Assembly (NCBI GenBank): GCA_964384675.1
Contig: CAYLNK010000028.1
Span: forward strand, 1 to 36,191
Direction of reading: 5' to 3'
From: CAYLNK01 sp964384675
GTDB taxonomy: Bacteria; Acidobacteriota; Thermoanaerobaculia; UBA5066
Length of the DNA: 36,191 nt
A program made the position numbers and the translations under genes. Below, piece after piece: positions 25,560 to 32,813 of this stretch. The notes below the pieces were generated by a model. That model ran no database searches. It was not told the origin of the DNA and saw nothing but the letters and a program-made list of their open reading frames with translations. Position 1 is the first letter of the stretch. Each line of letters begins with the position of its first letter.

Positions 25560-27095
25560 ATGAAGCGGACCGAGGCCGCTCGCCTCGCGACCCTGCTCGA
25601 GCTCTCGAGGACGCTCGGAGCGGCACGGAGCCTCCGCGCGACCCTCTCTCACGCCCTCGAGACGCTCCAGGACGACCTGGGCGCCCGGAGCGGCGCCGCG
25701 GCCCTCCTCGCCGACGACGGCGGGATCGCGCTGGAGGCCGCCACGGGCCTGCGCCGGCTCGGTACGGGCCGCATCCGCTATCGCCTGGGCGAGGGGATCA
25801 CGGGGCGGGTCGTGAAGAGCGGCAGGCCGATCGTCGTCTCCCAGGCGAGCCGGGAGCCGCTCTTCCTGGACCGCACCGGGCTCCTCGCCGAGGCCCGCAG
25901 GGCCAGGAAGGACCTCTCCTTCCTCTGCGTTCCGATCCTGGTGGACGGCAAGGCCGTCGGGGCGCTCAGCCTGACGTTCCCCTACGACCCGGGCCGGGAC
26001 CTCGTCCACGACGCCCGGCTCCTGGAGATCGTCGCGGCCATGGCCGGCCAGGCGCTCCGGCTGGAGAGGCTGGCCGAGGCGGACCGGAAGCGCCTCCTCG
26101 ACGAGAACCGTATGCTGAAGCAGGAGCTGAAGGGCCGGTACGAGCTGACCAACATCATCGGCTCGAGCCGGCCCATGCAGGAGGTGTACGAGCGGGTCGC
26201 CCAGGCCGCGCCCGCCAGCACCACGGTCCTCATCCGGGGCGAGTCGGGAACGGGGAAGGAGCTGATCGCCCACGCGATCCACTACAACTCGCCCCGCACC
26301 GAGAAGCCGTTCGTGAAGGTCTCGATCGGCGCGCTGCCGGAGAGCCTCGTCGAGTCGGAGCTGTTCGGCTACGAGCCCGGCGCCTTCACCGACGCGCGCG
26401 CCCAGAAGAAGGGACGCTTCGAGCTGGCCCAGGGCGGCACGCTGTTCCTGGACGAGATCGGCGAGCTCTCGCCGTCCACGCAGGTGAAGCTGCTCCGCGT
26501 TCTCCAGGAGCGGGAGTTCGAGAGGCTCGGCGGCGTGAAGCCGATCAAGGTGGACGTGCGCCTCGTCGCGGCCACCAACAAGGACCTCGAGGCCGCCATG
26601 CTGTCGGGGACCTTCCGGGAGGACCTCTACTACCGCCTCAACGTCTTCGAGATCTTCGTCCCGCCGCTCCGCGAGCGGCGCCCCGACATCCCGCTCCTCG
26701 CCGACCACTTCGTGGAGCGCTTCGCCGCCGAGCACGGGCGGAGCGTGCGGCGCATCTCCACGACCGCGATCGACATGCTGATGAGCTACCACTGGCCCGG
26801 CAACGTCCGCGAGCTGGAGAACTGCATCGAGCGGGCGACGCTCGTCTGCGAGGGCGGCGTCCTGCACGCGCACCATCTGCCCCCCACGCTCCAGACCGCC
26901 GAGGTCTCCGGTACGCTGCCGAGGCAGTCGCTGGCCGCCGCCGTCGAGAGCTACGAGAAGGACCTGCTCCTCGACGCGCTGAAGATCACGCGGGGGAACC
27001 GCGCGAAGGCGGCGAGGCTCCTGCAGACGACCGAGCGGATCCTGGGCTACAAGCTGAAGGGCTACGGCATCGATCCGACGCGCTTCAAGGGCTAG
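25560..27095 (+). CDS. Sigma-54-dependent activator, GAF-AAA+-Fis (NifA-like)
   Basis: 511 residues. GAF sensor domain about 15-170 (GEGITGRVVKSGRPIVV), linker helix, AAA+ domain with Walker A GESGTGKE (227-234), GAFTDA (274-279), Walker B GGTLFLDEI (292-300), ATN switch (338-340), FREDLYYRLNVF arginine-finger region (352-363) and WPGNVRELEN (412-421). The C-terminal Fis-type helix-turn-helix (about 465-503) includes NRAKAARLLQTTERIL. It hydrolyses ATP to open sigma-54 promoters. The loop motif is GAFTDA instead of the usual GAFTGA. No receiver domain, so control is through the GAF ligand or a protein such as PII. The ammonium transporter operon with a sigma-54 promoter follows directly and is the obvious target. 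Start ATG 25560 has no ribosome binding site (see the promoter). Confidence 0.95.
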   Translation: MKRTEAARLATLLELSRTLGAARSLRATLSHALETLQDDLGARSGAAALLADDGGIALEAATGLRRLGTGRIRYRLGEGITGRVVKSGRPIVVSQASREPLFLDRTGLLAEARRARKDLSFLCVPILVDGKAVGALSLTFPYDPGRDLVHDARLLEIVAAMAGQALRLERLAEADRKRLLDENRMLKQELKGRYELTNIIGSSRPMQEVYERVAQAAPASTTVLIRGESGTGKELIAHAIHYNSPRTEKPFVKVSIGALPESLVESELFGYEPGAFTDARAQKKGRFELAQGGTLFLDEIGELSPSTQVKLLRVLQEREFERLGGVKPIKVDVRLVAATNKDLEAAMLSGTFREDLYYRLNVFEIFVPPLRERRPDIPLLADHFVERFAAEHGRSVRRISTTAIDMLMSYHWPGNVRELENCIERATLVCEGGVLHAHHLPPTLQTAEVSGTLPRQSLAAAVESYEKDLLLDALKITRGNRAKAARLLQTTERILGYKLKGYGIDPTRFKG

Positions 27096-27135
27096 CCCCT
27101 GACGCTTTCCTGACGCCCGGCTCACGGTTCCTTCT

Positions 27136-27149
27136 CCCGTCCTGACGGG
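27136..27149. repeat. Short palindrome downstream of the activator gene
   Basis: CCCGTC, CT, GACGGG: 6-bp arms, 41 bp after the activator stop. It shares the CCCG...CGGG ends with the longer palindrome at 27182-27199, so it may be a second weaker activator site or a minor hairpin terminator; no T-run follows. Confidence 0.35.
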
Positions 27150-27181
27150 ATTCCTGCCGTTCTGTTGGATTCCTCGGCCTT

Positions 27182-27199
27182 CCCGACAAAATTGTCGGG
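27182..27199. promoter_or_regulatory. Candidate upstream activator site for the ammonium-transport operon
   Basis: CCCGACAAAATTGTCGGG: perfect 8-bp arms around AA, AT-rich in the centre. It lies about 97 bp upstream of the -24 element and 123 bp upstream of the predicted transcription start, the usual place for enhancer-binding proteins. It is neither the NtrC nor the NifA consensus, so it may be the site of the adjacent GAF-AAA+-Fis protein. Confidence 0.6.
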
Positions 27200-27286
27200 C
27201 CGGGCGAGCCGCACGGAGCGCCCGGAGTCGCGGCCAAACCGTCCCCTGTCAGCGAATTGGGTGGCACGCCGCGCCGAACGGACGGG

Positions 27287-27302
27287 TGGCACCGCTCCTG
27301 CG
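27287..27302 (+). promoter_or_regulatory. Sigma-54 (-24/-12) promoter of the amt-PII operon
   Basis: TGGCACCGCTCCTGCG: the -24 GG and -12 GC dinucleotides are exactly 10 bp apart, with TGGCAC intact and CTGC for TTGC. Predicted start near 27314, about 63 bp before the amt ATG. The neighbouring sigma-54 activator and the ammonium-transport target support it. Confidence 0.7.
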
Positions 27303-27376
27303 ATGGCCCGGGCGGCCCGAGGCTCCCGGGCCGCCGGATCCGGGGAGCGAGGTACCGATAGGAATGGGAGGCATGG

Positions 27377-28993
27377 ATGAACTCGAGGAAGCGTCTCTTC
27401 ACAGCCCTCGCCCTTTCGCTGCTCGTGGTCGGGTCGTGGTCGCTCGTCGCGGCGGACCCGTCGGGGGCCAGCACCGGCGGAATCGGCAACGTCCCGGCCA
27501 AGATCGCGGGAAAGCCCACGCTCGAGGAGGTGGGCGCCGCGCTCGGCCAGACGCGGGTTTCGCTGAACTTCGTCTGGACGCTCGTCGCCGCGTTCCTGGT
27601 GATGTTCATGCAGGCGGGATTCGCCCTCGCGGAGACGGGCTTCACCCGGGCCAAGAACGCGGCCCACACGATGACCATGAACTTCATGGTCTACGCGCTC
27701 GGCATCCTCGGCTTCTGGGCCACGGGGTACGCGTTCCAGATGGGGGGCTCCGGATCCGCGATGGGCGCGGCGCTGACGGCCCCCGAGGGGATGAGCAAGC
27801 TCCTCGGGATCACGATCGGAGGCAACAGCTGGGGCCTCGTCGGCGGGTCGGGCTTCTTCCTGACCGGGGTCTCCTACGACGTGGCGGCCTTCGCGATCTT
27901 CATGTTCCAGATGGTCTTCATGGACACGGCCCTGACGATCCCCACGGGCTCCATGGCCGAACGGTGGAAGCTCTCGGCGTTCGTGATCTACGCGTTCGTC
28001 GCGTCGGGCCTCATCTACCCGATCTTCGGCTGCTGGGCCTGGGGCGGCGGCTGGCTCCAGACCCTCGGCAAGTACGCCCACCTCGGCCACGGCTATGCCG
28101 ACTTCGCCGGTTCCGGCGTCGTCCACCTCACCGGTGGCGTGATGGCGCTGACCGGGGCCTGGGTCCTCGGACCGCGGATCGGCAAGTACGTGAAGGGCCA
28201 GAGCCAGGCGATCCCGGGCCACAACCTCCCGATGGCGATCCTCGGCTGCTTCATCCTCGCGTTCGGCTGGTTCGGCTTCAACGCCGGCTCGACGCTCGCC
28301 GGGACCGACCTCAGGATCTCGGTCGTCGCCACGAACACGATGCTCGCCTCCGCCTCCGGAGCGCTCCTCTCCTTCCTCACCACGTGGGCGAAGTACAAGC
28401 GGCCCGACCCGTCGATGAGCGTCAACGGGATGCTCGCCGGCATGGTCGCGATCACCGCACCGTGCGCGTTCGTGAACGCCCCCGTCGCGGTCCTCATCGG
28501 GGCGATCTCCGGGGTGCTCGTCGTCGCCGCGGCCCTCTTCATCGAGAACAGGCTGAAGATCGACGACCCGGTCGGCGCGATCGCGGTCCACGGCGTCAAC
28601 GGCGCCTGGGGTCTCGTGGCCCTGGGGCTCTTCGCCGACGGGACGTACGGTGGCGGCTGGAACGGCGGTCCCGAGGCCGGCGTGACCGGCCTCTTCTACG
28701 GTGACGGCGGCCAGCTCGTGGCCCAGCTGATCGGCATCGGCGCCAACCTCCTCTGGGTCGGTGTGACGAGCCTCGTCCTCTTCAAGGTGCTCGACAAGGT
28801 CGTCGGCATGCGGGTGAGCGCGGAGCAGGAGCTGCAGGGTCTCGACTTCAACGAGGTGTCCGCTCCGGCGTACCCGGGCGAGGGCTTCCCGGTCCACTTC
28901 CCGGTCTTCGCGCCGCCGGCCCTCGGCTCGACCCGGCCCGCCGCCGCCACCGCGGTGAGCCCCGTTCCGGCGCCCGCGGCCGGCGGCAAGTGA
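27377..28993 (+). CDS. amtB: Ammonium transporter (AmtB family)
   Basis: 538 residues, longer than the usual 400-430. Signal-like N-terminus (about 1-26) and a 35-residue periplasmic segment precede 11 membrane helices. The conduction-site twin histidines are His250 (DFAGSGVVHLTGG, with Asp242 of the ammonium-binding region) and His405 (AIAVHGVNGAWG). GFALAETGFTRAKNAAHTM and the FQMVFMDTALTIPTGSMAER segments are typical. The extra C-terminal tail (about 475-538) contains LQGLDFNEV, where AmtB contacts GlnK, and a Pro/Ala-rich end. It imports ammonium. ATG 27377 has GGGAGG upstream. Predicted sigma-54 promoter and activator site lie in the preceding 281 bp. The PII gene follows with 14 bp between. 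Confidence 0.96.
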   Translation: MNSRKRLFTALALSLLVVGSWSLVAADPSGASTGGIGNVPAKIAGKPTLEEVGAALGQTRVSLNFVWTLVAAFLVMFMQAGFALAETGFTRAKNAAHTMTMNFMVYALGILGFWATGYAFQMGGSGSAMGAALTAPEGMSKLLGITIGGNSWGLVGGSGFFLTGVSYDVAAFAIFMFQMVFMDTALTIPTGSMAERWKLSAFVIYAFVASGLIYPIFGCWAWGGGWLQTLGKYAHLGHGYADFAGSGVVHLTGGVMALTGAWVLGPRIGKYVKGQSQAIPGHNLPMAILGCFILAFGWFGFNAGSTLAGTDLRISVVATNTMLASASGALLSFLTTWAKYKRPDPSMSVNGMLAGMVAITAPCAFVNAPVAVLIGAISGVLVVAAALFIENRLKIDDPVGAIAVHGVNGAWGLVALGLFADGTYGGGWNGGPEAGVTGLFYGDGGQLVAQLIGIGANLLWVGVTSLVLFKVLDKVVGMRVSAEQELQGLDFNEVSAPAYPGEGFPVHFPVFAPPALGSTRPAAATAVSPVPAPAAGGK

Positions 28994-29007
28994 AAGGAGA
29001 TTCGACC

Positions 29008-29370
29008 GTGAAGATGATCACCGCGATCGTCCGGCCCGAGAAGCTGGAGGCCGTCAAGGCGGCCCTCTTCGCCGCCGAGGTGGAGGGCCTCACCATCTCC
29101 CGCGTCTCCGGGCACGGGGGGGAGACGACCGTCCTCGAGAGCTACCGCGGCCAGCCGCTCGTCTACGAGTTCCACGAGAAGATCCGGTTCGACATCGCCG
29201 TCTCCGACCCCTTCGTGGACGTCACGATCGACGCCATCGCGAAGGCCGCCTGTACCGGCGCGGTGGGCGACGGGAAGATCTTCGTCACTCCGCTCGAGCG
29301 GGTGGTGAGGATCCGGACGCGGGAGGTCGACCGGGAGGCGGTCACCCCCGTCCACATCGCGACCAGGTAA
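29008..29370 (+). CDS. glnK-like: PII signalling protein (GlnK/GlnB family) with divergent T-loop
   Basis: 120 residues, full length. Core matches: MITAIVRPEKLEAVKAAL (3-20), YRG (46-48), Lys58, the TGAVGDGKIFV segment (PII signature 2) and VVRIRTREVDREAV, which binds ATP. In the T-loop, Tyr51, the uridylylation site, is Leu; Gln39, the magnesium and 2-oxoglutarate ligand, is Glu. Known role: binds AmtB and blocks ammonium uptake, depending on ATP/ADP and 2-oxoglutarate. Operon position directly after amt supports GlnK-type function, but covalent control by GlnD appears impossible. Start is GTG 29008 with AAAGGAG 8 bp upstream; a GTG at 28990 would place that site inside the gene. Confidence 0.93.
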   Translation: MKMITAIVRPEKLEAVKAALFAAEVEGLTISRVSGHGGETTVLESYRGQPLVYEFHEKIRFDIAVSDPFVDVTIDAIAKAACTGAVGDGKIFVTPLERVVRIRTREVDREAVTPVHIATR

Positions 29371-29392
29371 CGACCGACCCCACGACATCGAC

Positions 29393-29424
29393 GCACGGCC
29401 CCCCGGGACCCGGGGGGCCCGTGC
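29393..29424 (+). promoter_or_regulatory. Very stable mRNA hairpin between PII and the outer-membrane barrel
   Basis: GCACGG plus six C (29393-29404) pairs with six G plus CCGTGC at 29412-29424, one base bulged (C at 29418-29420), and a GGGACCC loop region. It ends 1 bp before the barrel gene's AGGAG (29426-29430). With no T-run it is not a usual terminator. More likely it is a processing or stability element, or controls translation of the barrel gene. Confidence 0.6.
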
Positions 29425-29435
29425 CAGGAGCGCTC

Positions 29436-30599
29436 ATGCACGGAAAACGCCTCACGAAGCTCGTCCACCTGCCCCTCCTGTCCGCCCTCCTCGTGAGCGC
29501 GGCCGGGAGGGCCCAGACGCCCGCGGGGGACCCGCCCGCTCCCGCCCCGACGCCGACACCCTGGTACCAGGAGATCGCGGTGAACGGCCTCGTGTCGGCG
29601 AGCTATTCGTACAGCTTCAACAGGCCGGCCTCCGGAACGAACGGCTACCGGGTCTTCGACTTCGACGACGGCTCGATCAAGCTCGACGTCGCCGAGCTCG
29701 TCGTCCAGAAGGCCGCCACGAAGCCGGGGGAGATCGGCTTCCGCGTCGACGCCGTCGCCGGCGGCTCGGTCCCACGCGTCTCGGCCGCGAGCGGCCTGTT
29801 TCGCGATCCGGCGACCGGGAAGGCACAGGACGTCGACCTCCAGCAGGCGTACGTGAGCTGGATCGCGCCGGTCGGCGGCGGACTCCGCTTCGACGTGGGG
29901 AAGTTCGTGACGAGCCACGGCTACGAGCTGATCGAGGGGTACGACGGCTACAACGACAACGCGACCCGCTCGATCCTCTTCGGCTACGCGATCCCGTTCA
30001 CTCACACCGGCTTGAAGGCGACCTACGCGTTCGCCGAGGCCCTCTCGGCCAACGTCCAGGTCGTCAACGGCTGGGACGACGTGAAGGACAACAACTCGTC
30101 GAAGACGCTGGGCGTGGGCCTCACCGTGACGCCCGGGCCGAAGGTCACGCTGATCGCCAACTACATGTACGGGCCGGAGCAGACCGGGAACGACCACGAC
30201 GCCCGCGGCCTGCTCGACCTCGTCGCCACGCTCAAGCCGAGCGACACGGTGACGGTGGGCGCCAACCTCGACTGGGCGACCGAGTCCGGCATCGCCGCGG
30301 GAGGCGGGAACGCGGTCTGGTGGGGCGTCGCCGGATACCTGCGCCTCAACCTCTCCCCGACGTTTGCCCTCGCCCTGCGCGGCGAGCTCTTCGACGACCG
30401 GGACGGCGTCCGGACCGGGACGAGCCAGAAGCTGAAGGAGGTGACGTTGACGCCCGAGGTGAGGATCGGCGCCCACGTCGTCCTCCGGGGCGACGTCCGC
30501 GTCGACTTCTCCGACCGGGAGGTCTTCGAGGACCGGGACGGAGCCTTCACGAAGAAGAGCCAGCCCACCGTCCTGCTGAACGCGCTCTACACGTTCTGA
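29436..30599 (+). CDS. Outer-membrane beta-barrel protein (porin-like)
   Basis: 387 residues. Signal peptide about 1-27 (HGKRLTKLVHLPLLSALLVSAAGRAQ), a Pro/Ala-rich linker, then repeating amphipathic strands (VNGLVSASYSYSFN, VDLQQAYVSWIAP, GLRFDVGKFVTSHGYELIEGY, TLGVGLTVTPGPKVTLIANYMYG, GYLRLNLSPTFALALRGELFDD) and a terminal Phe in LLNALYTF. It resembles the family of outer-membrane beta-barrel proteins often found after amt and glnK in Acidobacteriota and Proteobacteria; a channel for small nitrogen compounds is inferred. ATG 29436 has AGGAG 5 bp upstream. It is separated from the PII gene by a strong hairpin and followed by a terminator-like stem. No specific substrate can be assigned. Confidence 0.8.
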   Translation: MHGKRLTKLVHLPLLSALLVSAAGRAQTPAGDPPAPAPTPTPWYQEIAVNGLVSASYSYSFNRPASGTNGYRVFDFDDGSIKLDVAELVVQKAATKPGEIGFRVDAVAGGSVPRVSAASGLFRDPATGKAQDVDLQQAYVSWIAPVGGGLRFDVGKFVTSHGYELIEGYDGYNDNATRSILFGYAIPFTHTGLKATYAFAEALSANVQVVNGWDDVKDNNSSKTLGVGLTVTPGPKVTLIANYMYGPEQTGNDHDARGLLDLVATLKPSDTVTVGANLDWATESGIAAGGGNAVWWGVAGYLRLNLSPTFALALRGELFDDRDGVRTGTSQKLKEVTLTPEVRIGAHVVLRGDVRVDFSDREVFEDRDGAFTKKSQPTVLLNALYTF

Positions 30600-30626
30600 G
30601 CAAGCGGCCCTCCCACCGGAATCCGG

Positions 30627-30650
30627 AGCCGCGGGTGTCACCCCGCGGCT
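30627..30650 (+). terminator. Terminator-like hairpin after the barrel gene
   Basis: AGCCGCGGG (30627-30635), loop TGTCAC, CCCGCGGCT (30642-30650): perfect 9-bp stem 27 bp after the stop. Only a weak T-containing tail (TCCGTTCC) follows, so termination may be partial or protein-assisted. It marks the end of the amt-PII-barrel unit before the second two-component system. Confidence 0.6.
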
Positions 30651-30728
30651 TCCGTTCCGCTGCGCGCACGGGGCCGTTCGCTGCTCGGCGGCCCGACCGG
30701 AGCGAGCCGGACCGCTAAGCTGGGGCCG

Positions 30729-31856
30729 ATGACTGGCCCCACCCCCCTTTCCGGCCGCCTGCGAGCGACTCTCGTCGTCGCCGGGCTCGGGGCGGCGTTC
30801 GGCGCGCTCCAGGGGACGTTGCTGTACGTCGGGCTGCGCCAGGAGCCCGGCCTGCCCGTCCAGCCGTCGCTCCCGCGCTTCGTCGTGTGGCAGGTGCTGT
30901 CGTGGCTCGTCTGGGGCGCGCTCGCCCCGGCGATCCTGGAGCTCGCCGCACGTGTGAGGCCGGAGCGCCCGCTTCGCTGGGTCGCCGTACACCTTCCGGC
31001 CGCCCTCGCCGCCTCCACGTTCCACGCCGCGGCGGGCGTCGCCGTGATGCGCGCCGTCAGCCCGTTCGGCCGCCGCGAGGCCCGGCCCTTCACCGGGGAG
31101 CTGCTGGGACGGGTCACCAGCACGCTCCACTTCGAGCTCCTCGTCTACCTCGCCATCGTCGGCACGAGCTACGCGGTCGACTACTACCGTCGCTTCCGCG
31201 ACCGCGAGCTGCGGGCCGCCCAGCTCGAGACCCGGCTCACGGAGGCGAGGCTCGAGTCGCTGCGACTCCAGCTCCAGCCCCATTTCCTGTTCAACGCTCT
31301 GCACACGGTGGCCGGTCTGGTGCGGCAGGGCGAGAGCCCGGCCGCGGTGGAGATGCTGGCCCGCCTGTCGGACCTGCTGCGCGCCACGCTCGAGGGGGGC
31401 GGCCGGCCGCTCGTGCCTCTGGCCAAGGAGCTCGCGCTCGCCGAGCTGTATCTCGGCATCCAGCAGGTGAGGTTCGCCGACCGGCTCCGCGTGGAGCGGC
31501 TGATCGACCCGTCCCTCCTCGACGCGGAGGTCCCGCCGTTCGTCCTGCAGCCGCTCCTCGAGAATGCCGTCCGCCACGGGCTGGGCGCCCGGGCCGGAGC
31601 GGGGCTGCTTCGAATCGTGGCCGAGCGGGCCGGCGCCGACGTCTGTCTGGAGATACAGGACGACGGCCGGGGCCTCGGGCACGCGTCGGGTCCACCGGTC
31701 GAGGGCGTGGGGCTCGGGAACACGCGCGCGCGGCTCGATCAGCTGTTCGGAGCGTCCGCCCGGCTGGAGCTCCTGCCGCGGCCGGAGGGCGGGGCGATCG
31801 CACGTCTCACCCTTCCGTTCACCACGCGCCCCGGCGCGCCGGAGACCGAGGCGTGA
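30729..31856 (+). CDS. LytS/YehU-type sensor histidine kinase (second)
   Basis: 375 residues. Four hydrophobic segments (about 13-35, 52-71, 85-106 and 132-152) carry the protein into the membrane, followed by a coiled-coil linker (ELRAAQLETRLTEARLESLRLQ) and the His_kinase domain: phosphorylated His185 in QLQPHFLFNALHTVAGLV, N box VLQPLLENAVRHGLG, G box DDGRGLG and GVGLGNTRARL. Start ATG 30729 has only a weak upstream GGGG. Its stop overlaps the GTG of the LytTR regulator. The efflux genes that follow are the likely output. Compared with the first kinase it has a longer C-terminal ATPase region with complete G boxes. Signal unknown. Confidence 0.9.
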   Translation: MTGPTPLSGRLRATLVVAGLGAAFGALQGTLLYVGLRQEPGLPVQPSLPRFVVWQVLSWLVWGALAPAILELAARVRPERPLRWVAVHLPAALAASTFHAAAGVAVMRAVSPFGRREARPFTGELLGRVTSTLHFELLVYLAIVGTSYAVDYYRRFRDRELRAAQLETRLTEARLESLRLQLQPHFLFNALHTVAGLVRQGESPAAVEMLARLSDLLRATLEGGGRPLVPLAKELALAELYLGIQQVRFADRLRVERLIDPSLLDAEVPPFVLQPLLENAVRHGLGARAGAGLLRIVAERAGADVCLEIQDDGRGLGHASGPPVEGVGLGNTRARLDQLFGASARLELLPRPEGGAIARLTLPFTTRPGAPETEA

Positions 31857-32656
31857 CCGGCTCACCCGGGCCGCTCCGGGTGGCCCTCGCCGACGACGAG
31901 CCGACGGCGCGCGCCACGCTCCGGCTCCTCCTGCGGCGCCACCCGGACCTCGAGATCGTCGCCGAGTGCGTCGACGGCGCCGCGACCGTGGAGGCCGTCC
32001 GTGCGGCCCGGCCGCAGCTCCTCTTCCTGGACGTGCAGATGCCGGAGAGGGACGGCTTCTCGGTCCTGGCCGCCCTGGAGCCCGAGGAGACGCCCGCCGT
32101 CGTGTTCGTGACCGCCTACGACGAGCACGCGCTGCGCGCCTTCGACGTCCAGGCGCTCGACTACCTGCTCAAGCCGTTCTCCGACGACCGGTTCGAGCGG
32201 TGCCTGGCACGCGTCCGCCAGCGGATCGGGGGAGACGGTCTGGCGGAGCTGGGACGGCGCGTCCAGGGCCTCCTGGCCGGCGTGGCCCTGCCGGCCGGGA
32301 CGAGTGTCGGGGCTGGCGTGGAGCGGCTCCTCGTGAGCGGGAACGGTCGGACCGTCGTGGTGAGCGTCGCCGAGATCGACTGGATCGAGGCCGCCGACTA
32401 CTGTGTCGAGCTTCACGTGGGGAAGCGGTCGCACGTCCTGCGGCGGACCCTCGCCGAGCTCGAGTCCGACCTCGACCCGTCGCGCTTCGTACGGATCCAC
32501 CGGTCGGCGATCGTGAACGTCGAGCGCGTGCGCCAGATCCGGCCGTACCTGAAGGGAGACGCGTACGTCGACCTCGCGGACGGCACCCAGCTCCGCCTCT
32601 CGCGGACGCACCGGGAGAACCTCCTGGCCGCGCTCTCCCGGCGCCCGGGCCGGTAG
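31853..32656 (+). CDS. LytTR-family response regulator (second)
   Basis: 267 residues. Receiver domain 8-125: ALADDEPTARA (11-21), phosphoacceptor Asp60 in LLFLDVQMPERDG, Thr87 in VFVTAYDEHALRAF and Lys107 in YLLKPF. The LytTR domain (about 165-263) shows VAEIDWIEAADYCVELHV, RRTLAELESDLDPSRFVRIHRSAIVN and RLSRTHRENLLAAL, a textbook form. GTG 31853 overlaps the kinase stop by 4 bp. Just 19 bp after its stop begins a perfect pair of 13-bp direct repeats with the spacing LytTR proteins use, ahead of the efflux adaptor gene, which makes that operon the prime candidate target. Confidence 0.94.
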   Translation: MTGSPGPLRVALADDEPTARATLRLLLRRHPDLEIVAECVDGAATVEAVRAARPQLLFLDVQMPERDGFSVLAALEPEETPAVVFVTAYDEHALRAFDVQALDYLLKPFSDDRFERCLARVRQRIGGDGLAELGRRVQGLLAGVALPAGTSVGAGVERLLVSGNGRTVVVSVAEIDWIEAADYCVELHVGKRSHVLRRTLAELESDLDPSRFVRIHRSAIVNVERVRQIRPYLKGDAYVDLADGTQLRLSRTHRENLLAALSRRPGR

Positions 32657-32674
32657 CCCCCGGACGGGCGCCAC

Positions 32675-32708
32675 GTCCCACGCCCGGACGCGTCCGTCCC
32701 ACGCCCGG
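32675..32708. repeat. Perfect 13-bp direct repeat at 21-bp period: candidate LytTR operator
   Basis: GTCCCACGCCCGG occurs at 32675-32687 and 32696-32708, 21 bp start to start, with the palindrome CGGACGCGTCCG (32685-32696) bridging them. LytTR regulators bind two direct repeats about 21-22 bp apart on one DNA face. It sits 105 bp upstream of the efflux adaptor ATG and 18 bp after the regulator gene. Nothing else clear is in the 157-bp gap. Confidence 0.65.
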
Positions 32709-32813
32709 TTCGTGAAGAGGGCTCCCCCCGGGTGGACGCGCCGCGACAACCCGCTCCAGCACATCGCCTTACCACGGCAGAGGCGTTGGCACGGGTCCTG
32801 AAAGGACCGGGTC

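Noticed and set aside
27122..28897. A 591-codon open frame opposite the ammonium transporter
   Set aside because: Charged repetitive translation, no motifs, and it would cover the sigma-54 promoter; the plus-strand AmtB is unmistakable.
29163..31865. A 900-codon open frame on the minus strand opposite the PII, barrel and kinase genes
   Set aside because: Composition is Arg/Glu/Gly-rich without any domain pattern, while the plus strand encodes recognisable proteins over the same stretch.
32787..32802. Possible sigma-54 promoter TGGCACGGGTCCTGAA before the efflux adaptor
   Set aside because: The -24 half is perfect but the essential -12 GC is GA, and the start would fall at the ATG although a ribosome binding site overlaps the -12 region.
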